A stretch of DNA of 64,000 bases. It comes from Nitrospirota bacterium. Lineage in GTDB: Bacteria; Nitrospirota; Thermodesulfovibrionia; Thermodesulfovibrionales; UBA6898. The stretch spans positions 44,500 through 108,499 of the forward strand of contig JAKAHR010000010.1 of assembly GCA_021825365.1 (NCBI GenBank). Reading direction: 5' to 3'. Position 1 is the stretch's first letter, and every line of letters starts with the position of its first letter. Below the pieces are notes generated by a model. That model had not been told where the DNA came from and searched no databases. It saw only the letters and a list, made by a program, of their open reading frames with translations. The translations under genes were made by a program, and so were the position numbers. Below are positions 27,147 through 37,590 of this stretch, in pieces.

Positions 27147-27680
27147 ATGGAACCGCTTCAGATAGCAGAGAAGATAAAAGAAAAATTCCCCGAGTCCTGG
27201 GTGGATGTGAAGGAATTCAGGGGGCAGGTATCCGTCACCCTGAAGAAGGAGAGGATCGTCGAGATCTGTAGCTTCCTCCATGACGATCCTGACCTGTCGC
27301 TCGATTATCTGGTGGACCTCTGCGGCGCCGACTACCTGGGAAAGAAGGAGAAACGGTTTGAGGTGGTCTACCACCTTTACTCCATTCCCCTCCGGCATGC
27401 GATACGCCTGAAGGCCGAGGTTCCTGAATCGGACATGAAAATAGATTCCGTGGTCCCCGTGTGGATTGGCGCAAACTGGCACGAGCGTGAAGCATATGAT
27501 ATGTTCGGGATCGTCTTCAGGGGCCATCCTGATCTGAGAAGAATCTTACTGCCCGAGACCTGGGAGGGTTTCCCCCTCAGGAAGGACTACCCCCTGCAGG
27601 GGCCCGAGAAGGAGTGGTCGGGGTTCCTCGATGTCCTTGACAGGGCGAAGAGATACAGAGAATTCGAGTGGACTGACTGA
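27147..27680 (+). CDS. nuoC: NADH-quinone oxidoreductase subunit C
   Basis: This 177-residue subunit is separate from NuoD, unlike the NuoCD fusion of Escherichia coli. It has the family signature [11 protein letters not shown] and the following [11 protein letters not shown]. It is a structural part of the peripheral arm next to the N2 cluster. Its stop codon overlaps the nuoD start by one base. Confidence 0.96.
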   Translation: MEPLQIAEKIKEKFPESWVDVKEFRGQVSVTLKKERIVEICSFLHDDPDLSLDYLVDLCGADYLGKKEKRFEVVYHLYSIPLRHAIRLKAEVPESDMKIDSVVPVWIGANWHEREAYDMFGIVFRGHPDLRRILLPETWEGFPLRKDYPLQGPEKEWSGFLDVLDRAKRYREFEWTD

Positions 27681-28885
27681 TGGAACATTCTGAACCTATC
27701 GTAGAGAAGCCTTTCGAGACGAAGGAACTGACGGTCAGCATGGGTCCGCAGCATCCTGCGACCCACGGCGTCCTGCGGCTCGTCCTCAACCTTGACGGGG
27801 AAAATGTCGTCAAGTGTACCCCCTATGTGGGATACCTCCACCGCGGCGTTGAAAAGCTCGGCGAGAACAGGACCTACCTTGCGGCCTTGCCCCTTTCCGA
27901 CAGGCTTGATTACATCTCGTCGATGAACAACAACGTCGGGTATGTGAACGCCGTCGAAAAACTCTTCGGCATAGAGGCTCCGGAGAGGGCGAAATACATC
28001 CGGACGATGGTGGCTGAGATGGGAAGGCTTTCGAGCCACATTATCTGGCTCGGGACCCACGTTATCGACATTGGGGCCACGACGCCCTTCCTCCTGGCCA
28101 TGGCCCAGAGGGAGCGCATCCTCGATCTCTTTGAGATGCTCTGCGGTGCCCGGCTGACGGTCAGCTACCCGAGGGTGGGCGGCGTCCGAAACGACATTTC
28201 CCAGGAATTCCTCGACACCCTGTACGAGTTTGTCCTTGAGTTCCCGCATCGTATCGACGATTACGAGACCCTTGTCACGGAAAACAGGATTTGGAAAGAC
28301 CGGACTATGGGTGTTGGTGTCATCTCGGCGAAAGAGGCGGTGAACTGGGGACTCACCGGAGGTATGCTCCGGGGTTCGGGAATCGATTACGATGTGCGGA
28401 AATATGTGCCGTATGACGCCTATGACAAGGTGGATTTCATGGTCCCGGTGGGCAGGGACCCCGGCGATTGCTATGACCGGTACAAGGTGCGTGTGGAAGA
28501 GATGCGGCAGGCGAACAGGATCATCAAGCAGTGCGTTGAAGACCTACCCGCCGGCCCGGTGATGGCTGATGCCCCGAAGTTCACGCTGCCGCCGAAGGAC
28601 CTCGTGCTGAAGGACATGGAGCACCTGATCCACCAGTTCGTTCTGATCACCAAGGGTCCGAGTGTGGCAGAGGGTGAGGTTTACGTCGGCACGGAAGTCC
28701 CCAAGGGGGAACTCGGTTTCTACTTTGTGAGCGATGGGACCGGAAAGCCCTATCGCATGCGTGTGCGTGCGCCCTCTTATGTGCATGCCTCGGTGCTGCC
28801 GAGGCTGAGCGAAGGCGGATACGTTGCTGACGTTATCGCCAATATCGGTACGATCGACATCGTTCTCGGCGAATGTGACAGATAA
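27680..28885 (+). CDS. nuoD: NADH-quinone oxidoreductase subunit D
   Basis: This 401-residue subunit has the N-terminal signature [13 protein letters not shown], with the histidine that helps line the quinone site, and the tyrosine-containing stretch around [12 protein letters not shown]. It is related to the large subunit of [NiFe] hydrogenases but lacks the metal-binding cysteines. It ends in IVLGECDR, close to the usual C-terminal I-x-GE-x-DR. It is joined to nuoC and followed by nuoE after 20 nt. Confidence 0.97.
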   Translation: MEHSEPIVEKPFETKELTVSMGPQHPATHGVLRLVLNLDGENVVKCTPYVGYLHRGVEKLGENRTYLAALPLSDRLDYISSMNNNVGYVNAVEKLFGIEAPERAKYIRTMVAEMGRLSSHIIWLGTHVIDIGATTPFLLAMAQRERILDLFEMLCGARLTVSYPRVGGVRNDISQEFLDTLYEFVLEFPHRIDDYETLVTENRIWKDRTMGVGVISAKEAVNWGLTGGMLRGSGIDYDVRKYVPYDAYDKVDFMVPVGRDPGDCYDRYKVRVEEMRQANRIIKQCVEDLPAGPVMADAPKFTLPPKDLVLKDMEHLIHQFVLITKGPSVAEGEVYVGTEVPKGELGFYFVSDGTGKPYRMRVRAPSYVHASVLPRLSEGGYVADVIANIGTIDIVLGECDR

Positions 28886-28905
28886 CGGGGTATAGAAGAG
28901 GAGAC

Positions 28906-29370
28906 ATGTTCAGCGAAGCTGCGGTCAGGGAAATTCAGGAAATACGGGCGAAATATCCCACAGCGAGGGCTGCCCTCCTGCCGGCGATCTATGTCGCACA
29001 GCGTGAATTCGGCTGGCTGACTCCTGAAGCCTATGAGGCGGTTTCCGACCTGCTCGGCGTACCCAAGGCGATTGCGCGCGGAGTCGGAACTTTTTACGCC
29101 ATGTACAAGCAAAAGCCCATGGGAAGACATGTGGTGCAACTCTGCACGAATGTCTCCTGCATGATCCTCGGGGCAGAACGTCTTGTGGACTTTCTGAAAA
29201 GCAGGTTCGGGCTTGAGCCCGGTGGAACGACGCCTGACGGCAGGTTCTCCCTGGTTATCATGGAGTGTATCGGCGCCTGCGGCACCGCCCCCGCCATGCT
29301 GGTGAACGACGATTTTTATGAGAACCTGACGGAAAAATCTATCGAGGATATTCTCGGCAAATACGACTAG
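28906..29370 (+). CDS. nuoE: NADH-quinone oxidoreductase subunit E
   Basis: This 154-residue [2Fe-2S] subunit has the four cysteines in CTNVSC and CIGACGTAP. It forms the NADH-oxidising tip of complex I with NuoF. Unlike the NuoE domain at 8146-9075, it has no receiver domain, which gives a useful internal comparison. It precedes nuoF by 4 nt. Confidence 0.96.
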   Translation: MFSEAAVREIQEIRAKYPTARAALLPAIYVAQREFGWLTPEAYEAVSDLLGVPKAIARGVGTFYAMYKQKPMGRHVVQLCTNVSCMILGAERLVDFLKSRFGLEPGGTTPDGRFSLVIMECIGACGTAPAMLVNDDFYENLTEKSIEDILGKYD

Positions 29371-29374
29371 AGAT

Positions 29375-30646
29375 ATGGAAAAAGTCCTTCTCAAGAATAT
29401 AGAAAACCCCCGTTCGGCCGACATCGACGAATATAAGAAGGCCGGAGGGTACCGGAGCCTGTCGAAGGCTCTCGACATGGCGTCGAAGGATATCATCGAA
29501 GAGGTGAAGAAGGCCGGTCTCCGGGGAAGGGGTGGGGCGGGTTTCCCTGTTGCGATGAAATGGACCTTCGCCTCAGGCGATCCCAAATTCCCCAAGTACC
29601 TCCTTTGTAACGCCGACGAGGGAGAACCCGGCACCTTCAAGGACCGTCCGATACTGGAGAAGAATCCCCATCTGCTGATAGAAGGCATGATCATCTCCGG
29701 ATACGCCCTGGGAGCAGAATACGGCTACATCTACCTGAGGGGCGAATATCCGGCAGCCAAGGGTATCCTCAACAAGGCGATCAGGCAGGCGTATGAAAAC
29801 GGTTACCTGGGAGACAGCGTCCTGGGCAGGAAGACCAAGTTTCATCTCGCGGTGCATCAGGGAGCAGGGGCCTATATCTGCGGTGAAGAGACCGCATTGA
29901 TCGAGTCACTAGAGGGAGACAAGGGCCAGCCGCGGATCAAGCCGCCGTTCCCGGTCAATGTCGGCGTATTCTCGAAGCCCACGGTGGTGAACAACGTCGA
30001 GACTCTCGCCAACCTTCCCTATCTCATCAGTATAGGTGGAGAGGCGTACGCCAGGATCGGCAGCCCCGAATGCCCTGGTCCCAAGATCTATTGTGTGAGC
30101 GGCCACGTGGAGCGGACCGGGGTATATGAACTGCCCATGGGAACGAACCTCAAGGACATTATTTATACGCATTGCGGCGGCATTAAAGGGGGAAAGAAGC
30201 TGAAGGCGGTTATCCCCGGCGGGATATCGACGCCTGTCCTCCCTCCCGACAAGATCGACTGTCCCATGGACTTTGTCAATATGCCCAAACACGGCAGCAT
30301 GCTCGGTTCAGGGGCCGTTATCGTCATGGACGAGACGGTATGCCTGGTGAAGGTCTGCTACCGGGCCTTGAAATTCTTCGAGCATGAGTCCTGCGGAAAG
30401 TGCACTCCCTGCCGCGAGGGCACGGGGTGGCTCAGGAGAATCCTCGGAAGGATCGAAGGCGGCGAAGGGATGGACGGAGATGTGGATCTGCTCCTGGCTA
30501 TTGCCGGTAACATCATCGGCAAGACCTTCTGCCCCCTGGGAGATGGAGCCGCCTCGGTGGTGCAGAACTTCATCAAGCATTTCAGGCCTGAATTCGAAGC
30601 GCACATAAAGAACAAGGGCTGCGGCGCCGGGCAAACAAGCATATGA
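29375..30646 (+). CDS. nuoF: NADH-quinone oxidoreductase subunit F
   Basis: This 423-residue flavoprotein holds the FMN/NADH-binding segments GLRGRGGAGFPVAMKW and NADEGEPGTFKDR and the [4Fe-4S] motif SCGKCTPCREGT. It is of ordinary NuoF length, without the extra ferredoxin domains of the HydB-like protein at 5837-7702. It oxidises NADH and passes electrons to NuoE and NuoG. Its end overlaps nuoG by 4 nt. Confidence 0.97.
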   Translation: MEKVLLKNIENPRSADIDEYKKAGGYRSLSKALDMASKDIIEEVKKAGLRGRGGAGFPVAMKWTFASGDPKFPKYLLCNADEGEPGTFKDRPILEKNPHLLIEGMIISGYALGAEYGYIYLRGEYPAAKGILNKAIRQAYENGYLGDSVLGRKTKFHLAVHQGAGAYICGEETALIESLEGDKGQPRIKPPFPVNVGVFSKPTVVNNVETLANLPYLISIGGEAYARIGSPECPGPKIYCVSGHVERTGVYELPMGTNLKDIIYTHCGGIKGGKKLKAVIPGGISTPVLPPDKIDCPMDFVNMPKHGSMLGSGAVIVMDETVCLVKVCYRALKFFEHESCGKCTPCREGTGWLRRILGRIEGGEGMDGDVDLLLAIAGNIIGKTFCPLGDGAASVVQNFIKHFRPEFEAHIKNKGCGAGQTSI

Positions 30647-33219
30647 TTACAGTCACCATAAACGGTAAAGAAATCAGACTGGAAAAGCCGGTGACCGTGC
30701 TCGAGGCTGCGCGGTCTGCCGGGATAAAGATCCCCACACTCTGCTACCATGAGCAGCTCGAAAAATATGGCGGCTGCAGACTCTGTCTTGTTGAGGTCGA
30801 GAAGATGCCGCGTCTCCAGACCGCCTGTACCCTGATGGCGGCTGACGGCATGGTGGTGAGGACCGAGACGGAGGCGATCGCTGATGTCAGGCGGGGCGTC
30901 CTCGAATTCCTGCTCATCAACCACCCCCTCGATTGCCCCTATTGTGACAAGGCCGGTGAGTGCGAACTCCAGGACCTGGTCGAGAAATACGGCCCGACTA
31001 CCGGACGGTTCAAGGAGAAGAAGAGGAAGGTGCCCGAGAGCCTGGAAGACCCCGTTCTCGTCAGGAACATGGAACGGTGCGTCGTCTGTACCCGGTGTGT
31101 CCGGATGTGCGAAGGAGTCCAGGGAGCTGCTGCTATCGGGGTTATCAACCGTGGCGGTCATTCCCATATAGAGCCTTTCTCCGGCGGACGGTTTGACTGC
31201 GAATACTGCGGCAACTGTGTCTCCGCCTGTCCAGTGGGCGCCATCATGTCGAGACTCCACCGCCACAGCTACCGGCCCTGGCAGCTCGTGAGCGAAACTG
31301 TGACGATCTGCCCTTATTGCGGCGTCGGGTGCACTCTCGTTGCGCAGGTGCGTGATGATGTTATCAAGAGGGTGGTGCCGCGCATCGGGACCCCGGTCAA
31401 CAACGGCCTGCTTTGCTCCCGCGGAAGATTTGGGTACGAATTTGTGGGATCAAAGGAGCGGCTGATAACCCCGCTGATAAAAAAGAACGGCGTGCTTGAG
31501 CAGTCAACCTGGGAAGAGGCGATAGGCTTTGTGGCCAGGAGGCTTGGAGAGATAAAGTCCAAGTTCGGCAGTGACGCGATTGCCGGTATCGCATCGCCCC
31601 GGTGTACCAATGAGGACAATTATGTATTCCAGAAGTTCATGCGTGTCGTCCTCGGGACCAACAACATAGACAGTACCGCCCGGACGGGATACGCCGGCGC
31701 CCAGGCCTTTCTTGAGAACATATTCGGGCAGGGAGCAACCGCCAATCTCATCCCCGGGCTTGTCAATGCAGACGCTGTCCTCATCGCGGGGGGAGACCCT
31801 ACCGCGGTCAATCCGATCCTCGGCCTGCAGATACGGTCCTGCGCAAGAAAAGGCGGCAATATCCTCACGATAGGACACGTGAAGGGTGTCCGCCATTATA
31901 GTCCCACGGAGCTGAAGCCGGGCATCCATGCGGAGACGGCACTTCTTGAAGGAATCGTTACCGCCCTCAGGGAGAGGAAGGGCCTGCCGGGATCCATTCA
32001 GGCCCTTGAATCGAAGATCAAGGAGATACACAGGCCGGCTGACGATACCGCGCGGACCTGCGGGGTCACGGAGAAGGCGCTGGCTTCGTTTGTGGAGGCC
32101 CTTTCGACGGCGAGCACGCCTGCGGTAGTCATTGGCAAGGAAGTGATACAGTCCGCCGGAGGGAGTTACAATCTGCTTCTCCTGTCCGCGATCTCCTATC
32201 TGGTGAACGCGCGAATCCACCTTCTGTCAGAGCGGGCCAACGAACAGGGGGTTGTTGACATGGGCTGCGCGCCTGACCTTCTGCCCGGCAGCCGGCCGCT
32301 TTCATACGTTGAATTCAGGCGCCGGTACGAAGCGGCCTGGAAGGTTCCCCTCCCTGAAAAGCCGGGCATGACCATCTTCGACATGATCGACGCCGCGAAG
32401 GCGGGGTCACTCCGCGCGCTCTACGTTATGGGTGAAAACCCTGTATTTAACCTCCCCAATGCAAAAGGGGTCGAGGCTGCACTGAGGGGTCTCGAACTCC
32501 TCGTTGTCCAGGATATCTTCATGACCGAGACGGCACGGATGGCTGATGTTGTCTTCCCGGCCCTGAGTTGGGCAGAGAGGGAAGGGACATTCACGAACAT
32601 GGAGCGGAGGCTGCAGATCCTGAGGAAGGCGGTCAACCGGGAGGGCATGGAGGACTGGAGGATCGTCGCTGAGATTTCCGGCAACATGGGAGTCAAGATG
32701 CATTTCAGCAGTGCTGAAGATATCTTCGCGGAGATTACACGCGTCTCTCCTCTCCATCGCGACCTGAGCTACGAGGAGATCGCAAAATCCGGCATCTATC
32801 CCTATAAGGGAGAGCCTCTCAGGGGGGTCACCGGCGACATCAAGATAGAGAAGACCACTGCAGGTGACGGCGGCGGGCTTTTCCTGGGGGTAGAGCGCCC
32901 TCTCTTCCATTCGGGAACTCTCAGCAGGCGGGCACCCGGTCTCGTCAAGATTTATGAGACCGCTGTGGCCAGGATCAGTCCGGCGACGGCAGCGGCCCGT
33001 TCTCTTAAGGAAGGCGACGTGGTGAGGGTCTCCTCGGCGGTTGGATCTCTCGAACTTCCTGTTGCCATAGACCTCTCCGTGAGAGACGCCGTGGTAATGA
33101 TCACCAATAACTTTGAAGGCAGGGGGGCCTTAAGCCTCATGGAACTCGTCCTTGAGCCGATTCTCCGCGCCCCTATTGCGGACAAAACGGCGGTAACTAT
33201 CGAGAAGGTGGGCAGATGA
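30643..33219 (+). CDS. nuoG: NADH-quinone oxidoreductase subunit G
   Basis: This 858-residue subunit carries an N-terminal [2Fe-2S] cluster, the His-Cys cluster in HPLDCPYCDKAGEC, two [4Fe-4S] motifs (CVVCTRCVRMC and CEYCGNCVSAC), the additional N7-type cluster (CPYCGVGC ... LLCSRGRFG) and a molybdopterin-oxidoreductase fold without a Mo-ligand Cys (context ARTGYAGA). It is a long paralogue of the protein at 3368-5836. It overlaps nuoF and nuoH by 4 nt each. Confidence 0.96.
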   Translation: MITVTINGKEIRLEKPVTVLEAARSAGIKIPTLCYHEQLEKYGGCRLCLVEVEKMPRLQTACTLMAADGMVVRTETEAIADVRRGVLEFLLINHPLDCPYCDKAGECELQDLVEKYGPTTGRFKEKKRKVPESLEDPVLVRNMERCVVCTRCVRMCEGVQGAAAIGVINRGGHSHIEPFSGGRFDCEYCGNCVSACPVGAIMSRLHRHSYRPWQLVSETVTICPYCGVGCTLVAQVRDDVIKRVVPRIGTPVNNGLLCSRGRFGYEFVGSKERLITPLIKKNGVLEQSTWEEAIGFVARRLGEIKSKFGSDAIAGIASPRCTNEDNYVFQKFMRVVLGTNNIDSTARTGYAGAQAFLENIFGQGATANLIPGLVNADAVLIAGGDPTAVNPILGLQIRSCARKGGNILTIGHVKGVRHYSPTELKPGIHAETALLEGIVTALRERKGLPGSIQALESKIKEIHRPADDTARTCGVTEKALASFVEALSTASTPAVVIGKEVIQSAGGSYNLLLLSAISYLVNARIHLLSERANEQGVVDMGCAPDLLPGSRPLSYVEFRRRYEAAWKVPLPEKPGMTIFDMIDAAKAGSLRALYVMGENPVFNLPNAKGVEAALRGLELLVVQDIFMTETARMADVVFPALSWAEREGTFTNMERRLQILRKAVNREGMEDWRIVAEISGNMGVKMHFSSAEDIFAEITRVSPLHRDLSYEEIAKSGIYPYKGEPLRGVTGDIKIEKTTAGDGGGLFLGVERPLFHSGTLSRRAPGLVKIYETAVARISPATAAARSLKEGDVVRVSSAVGSLELPVAIDLSVRDAVVMITNNFEGRGALSLMELVLEPILRAPIADKTAVTIEKVGR

Positions 33220-34283
33220 CCGGTTTATTCGAATCCATCGTGGCGCCAGGGTCACTTGATTACATGATCAATCTCGTTATCATGCTGGTCATCATCCTAC
33301 TGAAAATAGCTGCAGTGGTGGCTGTCGCCCTCCTCCATGTCGCGTATGCGACCTATTTCGAGCGCAAGGTCATCGGCCACATGCAGGTCCGGCTCGGCCC
33401 GCGGGAAGTAGGGCCGCTGGGGTTGCTGCAGCCTTTCGCGGACGGCGTCAAGCTCTTCTTCAAGGAGGATATTATCCCGGCTGATGCCGACAAGCCGCTT
33501 TTTTACCTCGCGCCGGTCATCTTTTTCGTATCCGCCCTTACGTCGCTGTCCGTTCTCCCCTTCTTCGACGGTTTTGCGGTGGCGAATATTAATGTGGGGC
33601 TGCTCTTCCTCTTTGCCATGTCCTCCCTGGGGGCATACGGCATCGTCCTTTCCGGATGGTCGTCGAACTCAAAGTTTGCATTCCTCGGGGGGCTGCGGTC
33701 AGCCTCACAGGTCATCAGTTATGAGATAGCCATGGGTCTCAGTCTCGTCGGCGTCATGATGATGGCCGGTTCCCTGAACCTCAGCGATATCGTCAGGGCA
33801 CAGCAGCACTATCCTCTTGGACTCTTCGCCGTGCCGCAGTTCCTGGGGTTTTTCGTCTTTGTCGTAGCCGCCTTTGCGGAGACGAACCGGCTGCCCTTCG
33901 ACCTCCCCGAGGCGGAGAGCGAACTGGTTGCGGGCTATTTTACGGAATACAGTGGCTTCAGGTTCGCCCTGTTCTTCCTCGGTGAATATACGGGCATGCT
34001 GATCATGTCCGCAATCGCATCCCTCTGTTTCCTCGGCGGATGGGGACTGCCGTCATTCGTCACGGCGAACGTGTCCATCGTCGCTGCCAAGATCCTGGGC
34101 CTTTTCTGGTTCCTGGCGAAGGTCTATGCCTTTATGTTCTTCTACTATTGGGTTAGGGCGACCCTCCCGCGGTACCGGTATGACCAGCTCATGGCGATCG
34201 GATGGAAGCTGCTGATCCCCCTGGCGCTGGCCAACATCGTGATCACCGGTCTGGTGAAAATATGGGTAAAGGGAATGGTATGA
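33216..34283 (+). CDS. nuoH: NADH-quinone oxidoreductase subunit H
   Basis: This 355-residue membrane subunit connects the peripheral and membrane arms. The signature ERKVIGHMQVRLGP and the acidic loop around AFAETNRLPFDLPEAESELV, which contribute to the quinone cavity, are intact. About eight membrane segments can be recognised. It overlaps nuoG by 4 nt and nuoI by 4 nt. Confidence 0.97.
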   Translation: MTGLFESIVAPGSLDYMINLVIMLVIILLKIAAVVAVALLHVAYATYFERKVIGHMQVRLGPREVGPLGLLQPFADGVKLFFKEDIIPADADKPLFYLAPVIFFVSALTSLSVLPFFDGFAVANINVGLLFLFAMSSLGAYGIVLSGWSSNSKFAFLGGLRSASQVISYEIAMGLSLVGVMMMAGSLNLSDIVRAQQHYPLGLFAVPQFLGFFVFVVAAFAETNRLPFDLPEAESELVAGYFTEYSGFRFALFFLGEYTGMLIMSAIASLCFLGGWGLPSFVTANVSIVAAKILGLFWFLAKVYAFMFFYYWVRATLPRYRYDQLMAIGWKLLIPLALANIVITGLVKIWVKGMV

Positions 34284-34834
34284 CATCAGGAAAGATACTC
34301 AAGACCGTATTTTTCGTCGAGATACTCAAGGGCCTGGCCCTGACCTTCAAGACGCTCTTTACGCCGCCGGTCACGCGCCGGTATCCGAAGGTGAAGGTGC
34401 CCGCGCAGCCGGGCTTCAGGGGGCTGCATGCGCTCGCCAAGAATGCGGAGGGCAAGATGAAGTGCGTGGGCTGCGGCCTTTGCGGCGCCTACTGCCCCTC
34501 CAAATGCATCCATATTTACACCTCTGAAGGGGACGACCATGCCAAGATCGTTGACCGGTACGAGATCGATGTCCTGCGGTGCATCTTCTGCGGCTTCTGT
34601 GTCGAGGCCTGCCCCTTCGGCGCCATCACCCTGAGCGAACATTATGAATACTCGGAGGCCTCACGCGAGGCCTTCTACATGACACGGGAAAAGCTGCTGG
34701 AGAACTGGGACAAATATTTTGCGGGCCCCAAAGGGGAACGATACTTCAAAGACTTCTGGCTGCCGCAGACGAAGACCTATGCCTCTTACGAGGGGCAGGC
34801 GATGTTCCGGGGCAGGGCAAAGGGGAAGGAATAG
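34280..34834 (+). CDS. nuoI: NADH-quinone oxidoreductase subunit I
   Basis: This 184-residue protein binds two [4Fe-4S] clusters through CVGCGLCGAYCPSKC and CIFCGFCVEACP. I chose the ATG at 34280, which forms an ATGA overlap with the nuoH stop; a longer in-frame form begins inside nuoH and is not credible. It relays electrons from NuoG to NuoB. Confidence 0.96.
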   Translation: MTSGKILKTVFFVEILKGLALTFKTLFTPPVTRRYPKVKVPAQPGFRGLHALAKNAEGKMKCVGCGLCGAYCPSKCIHIYTSEGDDHAKIVDRYEIDVLRCIFCGFCVEACPFGAITLSEHYEYSEASREAFYMTREKLLENWDKYFAGPKGERYFKDFWLPQTKTYASYEGQAMFRGRAKGKE

Positions 34835-34836
34835 AT

Positions 34837-35349
34837 ATGCTGCCAAAGCTCTTCTTCGGATGGTTCGCCTTTGCGATCATCGCCCTCTCCGTGCTCGTCA
34901 TTACGCGGCGAAACCCGGTGCACAGCGTCATGTGGATGCTCCTGCTTTTCTTCCAGATCGCCAGCATGTATCTCTTCCTGAACGCGGAGTTTATAGCCGC
35001 TATTCAGGTGATCGTATACGCCGGAGCCATCCTCGTGCTTTTCCTCTTTGTCGTCCTCCTGCTGAATCTCAGGGAGGAGTTGTTGGCGAACCGCTTTATC
35101 AACGCATGGCCGGTCGGCCTGGTCTTTGCGGGAGCGATCTTCGCCGGCACTCTCAGCGCGGTCGTTGCCTTTGTCCCGAACTTTTCAGGGCAGTATACGG
35201 TGGATGTGATTAACCGGGAGACCCACACAAAGGCCCTGGGACAGCTGCTCTATACCGATTTTCTGTTCCCCTTTGAGATCGCCTCCCTGATACTGTTAAT
35301 CGCGATCATCGGGGCGATCGTGCTCGCCAAGAAAAGGATGAGGAGTTAA
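34837..35349 (+). CDS. nuoJ: NADH-quinone oxidoreductase subunit J
   Basis: This 170-residue protein has five membrane segments, with the conserved [20 protein letters not shown] in the third, the helix that holds the pi-bulge in complex I structures. It couples the quinone region to the antiporter-like subunits. It lies 2 nt after nuoI. Confidence 0.95.
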   Translation: MLPKLFFGWFAFAIIALSVLVITRRNPVHSVMWMLLLFFQIASMYLFLNAEFIAAIQVIVYAGAILVLFLFVVLLLNLREELLANRFINAWPVGLVFAGAIFAGTLSAVVAFVPNFSGQYTVDVINRETHTKALGQLLYTDFLFPFEIASLILLIAIIGAIVLAKKRMRS

Positions 35350-35350
35350 C

Positions 35351-35653
35351 ATGGTCCCGTTGAACTGGTATCTGATGCTCAGCGCCGCGGTCTTCTCGAT
35401 CGGGGTTTTCGGGTTTCTCACCCGGAGGAACATCATCATCATGTTTATGTCCGTGGAACTCATGCTCAATGCGGTGAACATCAGCCTCGTGGCCTTTAGC
35501 CACTACCTCCAGGATCTGCGGGGCCAGGTGCTGGTCTTTTTCATCGTGACTGTCGCCGCCGCCGAGGCTGCCATAGGCCTCGCCATCATCATTGCCCTGT
35601 TCAGGAACAAGGCCACGGCCCATGTTGATGATATGAATGAGATGAAGGGATGA
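35351..35653 (+). CDS. nuoK: NADH-quinone oxidoreductase subunit K
   Basis: This 100-residue protein has three membrane segments and the conserved glutamates in [10 protein letters not shown] and [13 protein letters not shown], which belong to the proton path of complex I. Length and motifs are normal. It lies 1 nt after nuoJ and 10 nt before nuoL. Confidence 0.96.
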   Translation: MVPLNWYLMLSAAVFSIGVFGFLTRRNIIIMFMSVELMLNAVNISLVAFSHYLQDLRGQVLVFFIVTVAAAEAAIGLAIIIALFRNKATAHVDDMNEMKG

Positions 35654-35663
35654 GGAGCCAACG

Positions 35664-37589
35664 ATGAACTACTACCTGCTGATACCCTTTTTGCCCCTCG
35701 CGGCTTTTCTGATTAACATCCTCTTCGGGAAGAGCCTCCTGAAGGAAAACGCCCACTGGGTGGCGATCCTCGCTGTCGCCGGCTCATGGGTCATATCGGT
35801 CGCCACCCTTATCGACGTGACGGGTGGCAAGACGCTGAACCAGGACCTCTACACCTGGGTTTCCTCCGGCGGTTTCAAGGCCTCGGTCGGCTTCCTCATA
35901 GACCCACTCACCGCGGTGATGCTCATCGTTGTCACCACGTGCAGCACTCTCATCCACATCTATTCGACGGGCTATATGCACGGTGATAACGGCTACTACC
36001 GGTTTTTCTCGTACCTTAGCCTCTTCACCTTCTGTATGCTGATGCTTGTCATGGCCAACAACTTCCTCCAGCTCTATTTCGGCTGGGAGGGTGTGGGACT
36101 CTGCTCCTATTTCCTTATCGGCTACTACTTCAACAAGAAGTCTGCGTCTGACGCAGGGAAGAAAGCATTCATCGTCAACCGCTTCGGCGACTTCGGGTTC
36201 GGGATCGGCATTTTCATGATCTTCCTGACCTTCGGGAATATTTACTATGAGCCTGTCTTCAGCCAGGCTGGTGCGTTTGCGACAAAGACCGTTAACTTCC
36301 TTGGGTACGACGTACACCTGATGACCCTCATCGCCCTGCTCCTTTTCTGCGGGTCCATCGGCAAGTCGGCGCAGATGCCGTTGCATGTCTGGCTGCCTGA
36401 TGCCATGGAGGGTCCTACGCCGGTCAGCGCCCTCATCCATGCGGCAACCATGGTTACAGCCGGCGTCTTTCTCGTCGCCCGGTGCAGCCCGATCTTCTCC
36501 CTCTCCGAAACGGCGCTCATGGTCGTCGCCCTAACCGGTGCGATAACCTCTCTCTTTGCGGCTACGATCGGTCTCGTACAAAACGATCTCAAGAGGATTA
36601 TCGCCTATTCGACGGTCAGCCAGCTGGGCTACATGTTTCTGGCCTGCGGCGTCGGCGCCTACACTGCCGGTGTATTCCATTTATACACCCACGCCTTCTT
36701 CAAGGCCCTCCTCTTCCTCTGCGCCGGCAGTGTCATGCACGCCATGTCAGGGGAACTGGACATCCAGAAGATGGGCGGATTGAAGAAGCACATGCCGGTA
36801 ACCTATGCCACCATGCTTATCGCCTCATTCAGTATAGCCGGTGTCCCGGGGCTTGCCGGATTCTTCAGCAAGGATGAGATCCTCTGGCTGGCGTATTCCG
36901 GGCCGAGCCCGGTGGGAAAGTTCGTCTGGCTTATAGGGACATTTGTGGCTTTCCTTACGGCATTTTACTCCTTCAGACTTATCTTCCTCACCTTCCACGG
37001 CACGTTCCGCGGCACCCATGAACAGGAACACCATCTGCACGAATCGCCCAAGTCGATGACCATTCCGCTCATGCTCCTCTGCATAGGAGCGATCGCCTCC
37101 GGCTGGGTCGGCATCCCCCCCCTGCTCCACGGCGGGGCTCACTTCACCGAGTTCATGAAGCCGGTTCTGGGGCACCCGGAGGGCCACGGCACCCACGCCG
37201 AGGAGTGGATGGTCATGGCGATCTCGGTTGCTGTCGGTTTATCGGGCATCGGCCTCGCCTGGTTCATGTATGTCAAGAGGCGCGATATCCCGGTGAAACT
37301 CGCTGAACAGTTCAGCGGGTTCCATAAGATACTTTTCAACAAGTACTATGTTGATGAACTCTACAGCCTTATTATCGTGCGGCCGACGATATGGATCGCC
37401 AAGAACGTACTCATTGGTGTGACTGATGCCCGGATCATAGAGGCGATAGTCAACGGTGTCCCCGCCGCGATAGGAGGGTTCAGCAGGCAGCTGCGGAAGG
37501 TCCAGACCGGGTTTCTGCACCACTACGCGATTATCATGGCAGCGGGGGCCCTCATTATCATGGGACTCATGCTGATGAGGAGCTGGTAG
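35664..37589 (+). CDS. nuoL: NADH-quinone oxidoreductase subunit L
   Basis: This 641-residue antiporter-like subunit has about 14-16 membrane segments. The conserved YFGWEGVGLCSYFLIG (glutamate of the proton channel) and SAQMPLHVWLPDAMEGPTPV are present, and the C-terminal lateral helix region is there. It is the distal proton-pumping subunit of complex I. It lies directly before nuoM (1 nt). Confidence 0.97.
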   Translation: MNYYLLIPFLPLAAFLINILFGKSLLKENAHWVAILAVAGSWVISVATLIDVTGGKTLNQDLYTWVSSGGFKASVGFLIDPLTAVMLIVVTTCSTLIHIYSTGYMHGDNGYYRFFSYLSLFTFCMLMLVMANNFLQLYFGWEGVGLCSYFLIGYYFNKKSASDAGKKAFIVNRFGDFGFGIGIFMIFLTFGNIYYEPVFSQAGAFATKTVNFLGYDVHLMTLIALLLFCGSIGKSAQMPLHVWLPDAMEGPTPVSALIHAATMVTAGVFLVARCSPIFSLSETALMVVALTGAITSLFAATIGLVQNDLKRIIAYSTVSQLGYMFLACGVGAYTAGVFHLYTHAFFKALLFLCAGSVMHAMSGELDIQKMGGLKKHMPVTYATMLIASFSIAGVPGLAGFFSKDEILWLAYSGPSPVGKFVWLIGTFVAFLTAFYSFRLIFLTFHGTFRGTHEQEHHLHESPKSMTIPLMLLCIGAIASGWVGIPPLLHGGAHFTEFMKPVLGHPEGHGTHAEEWMVMAISVAVGLSGIGLAWFMYVKRRDIPVKLAEQFSGFHKILFNKYYVDELYSLIIVRPTIWIAKNVLIGVTDARIIEAIVNGVPAAIGGFSRQLRKVQTGFLHHYAIIMAAGALIIMGLMLMRSW

Positions 37590-37590
37590 G

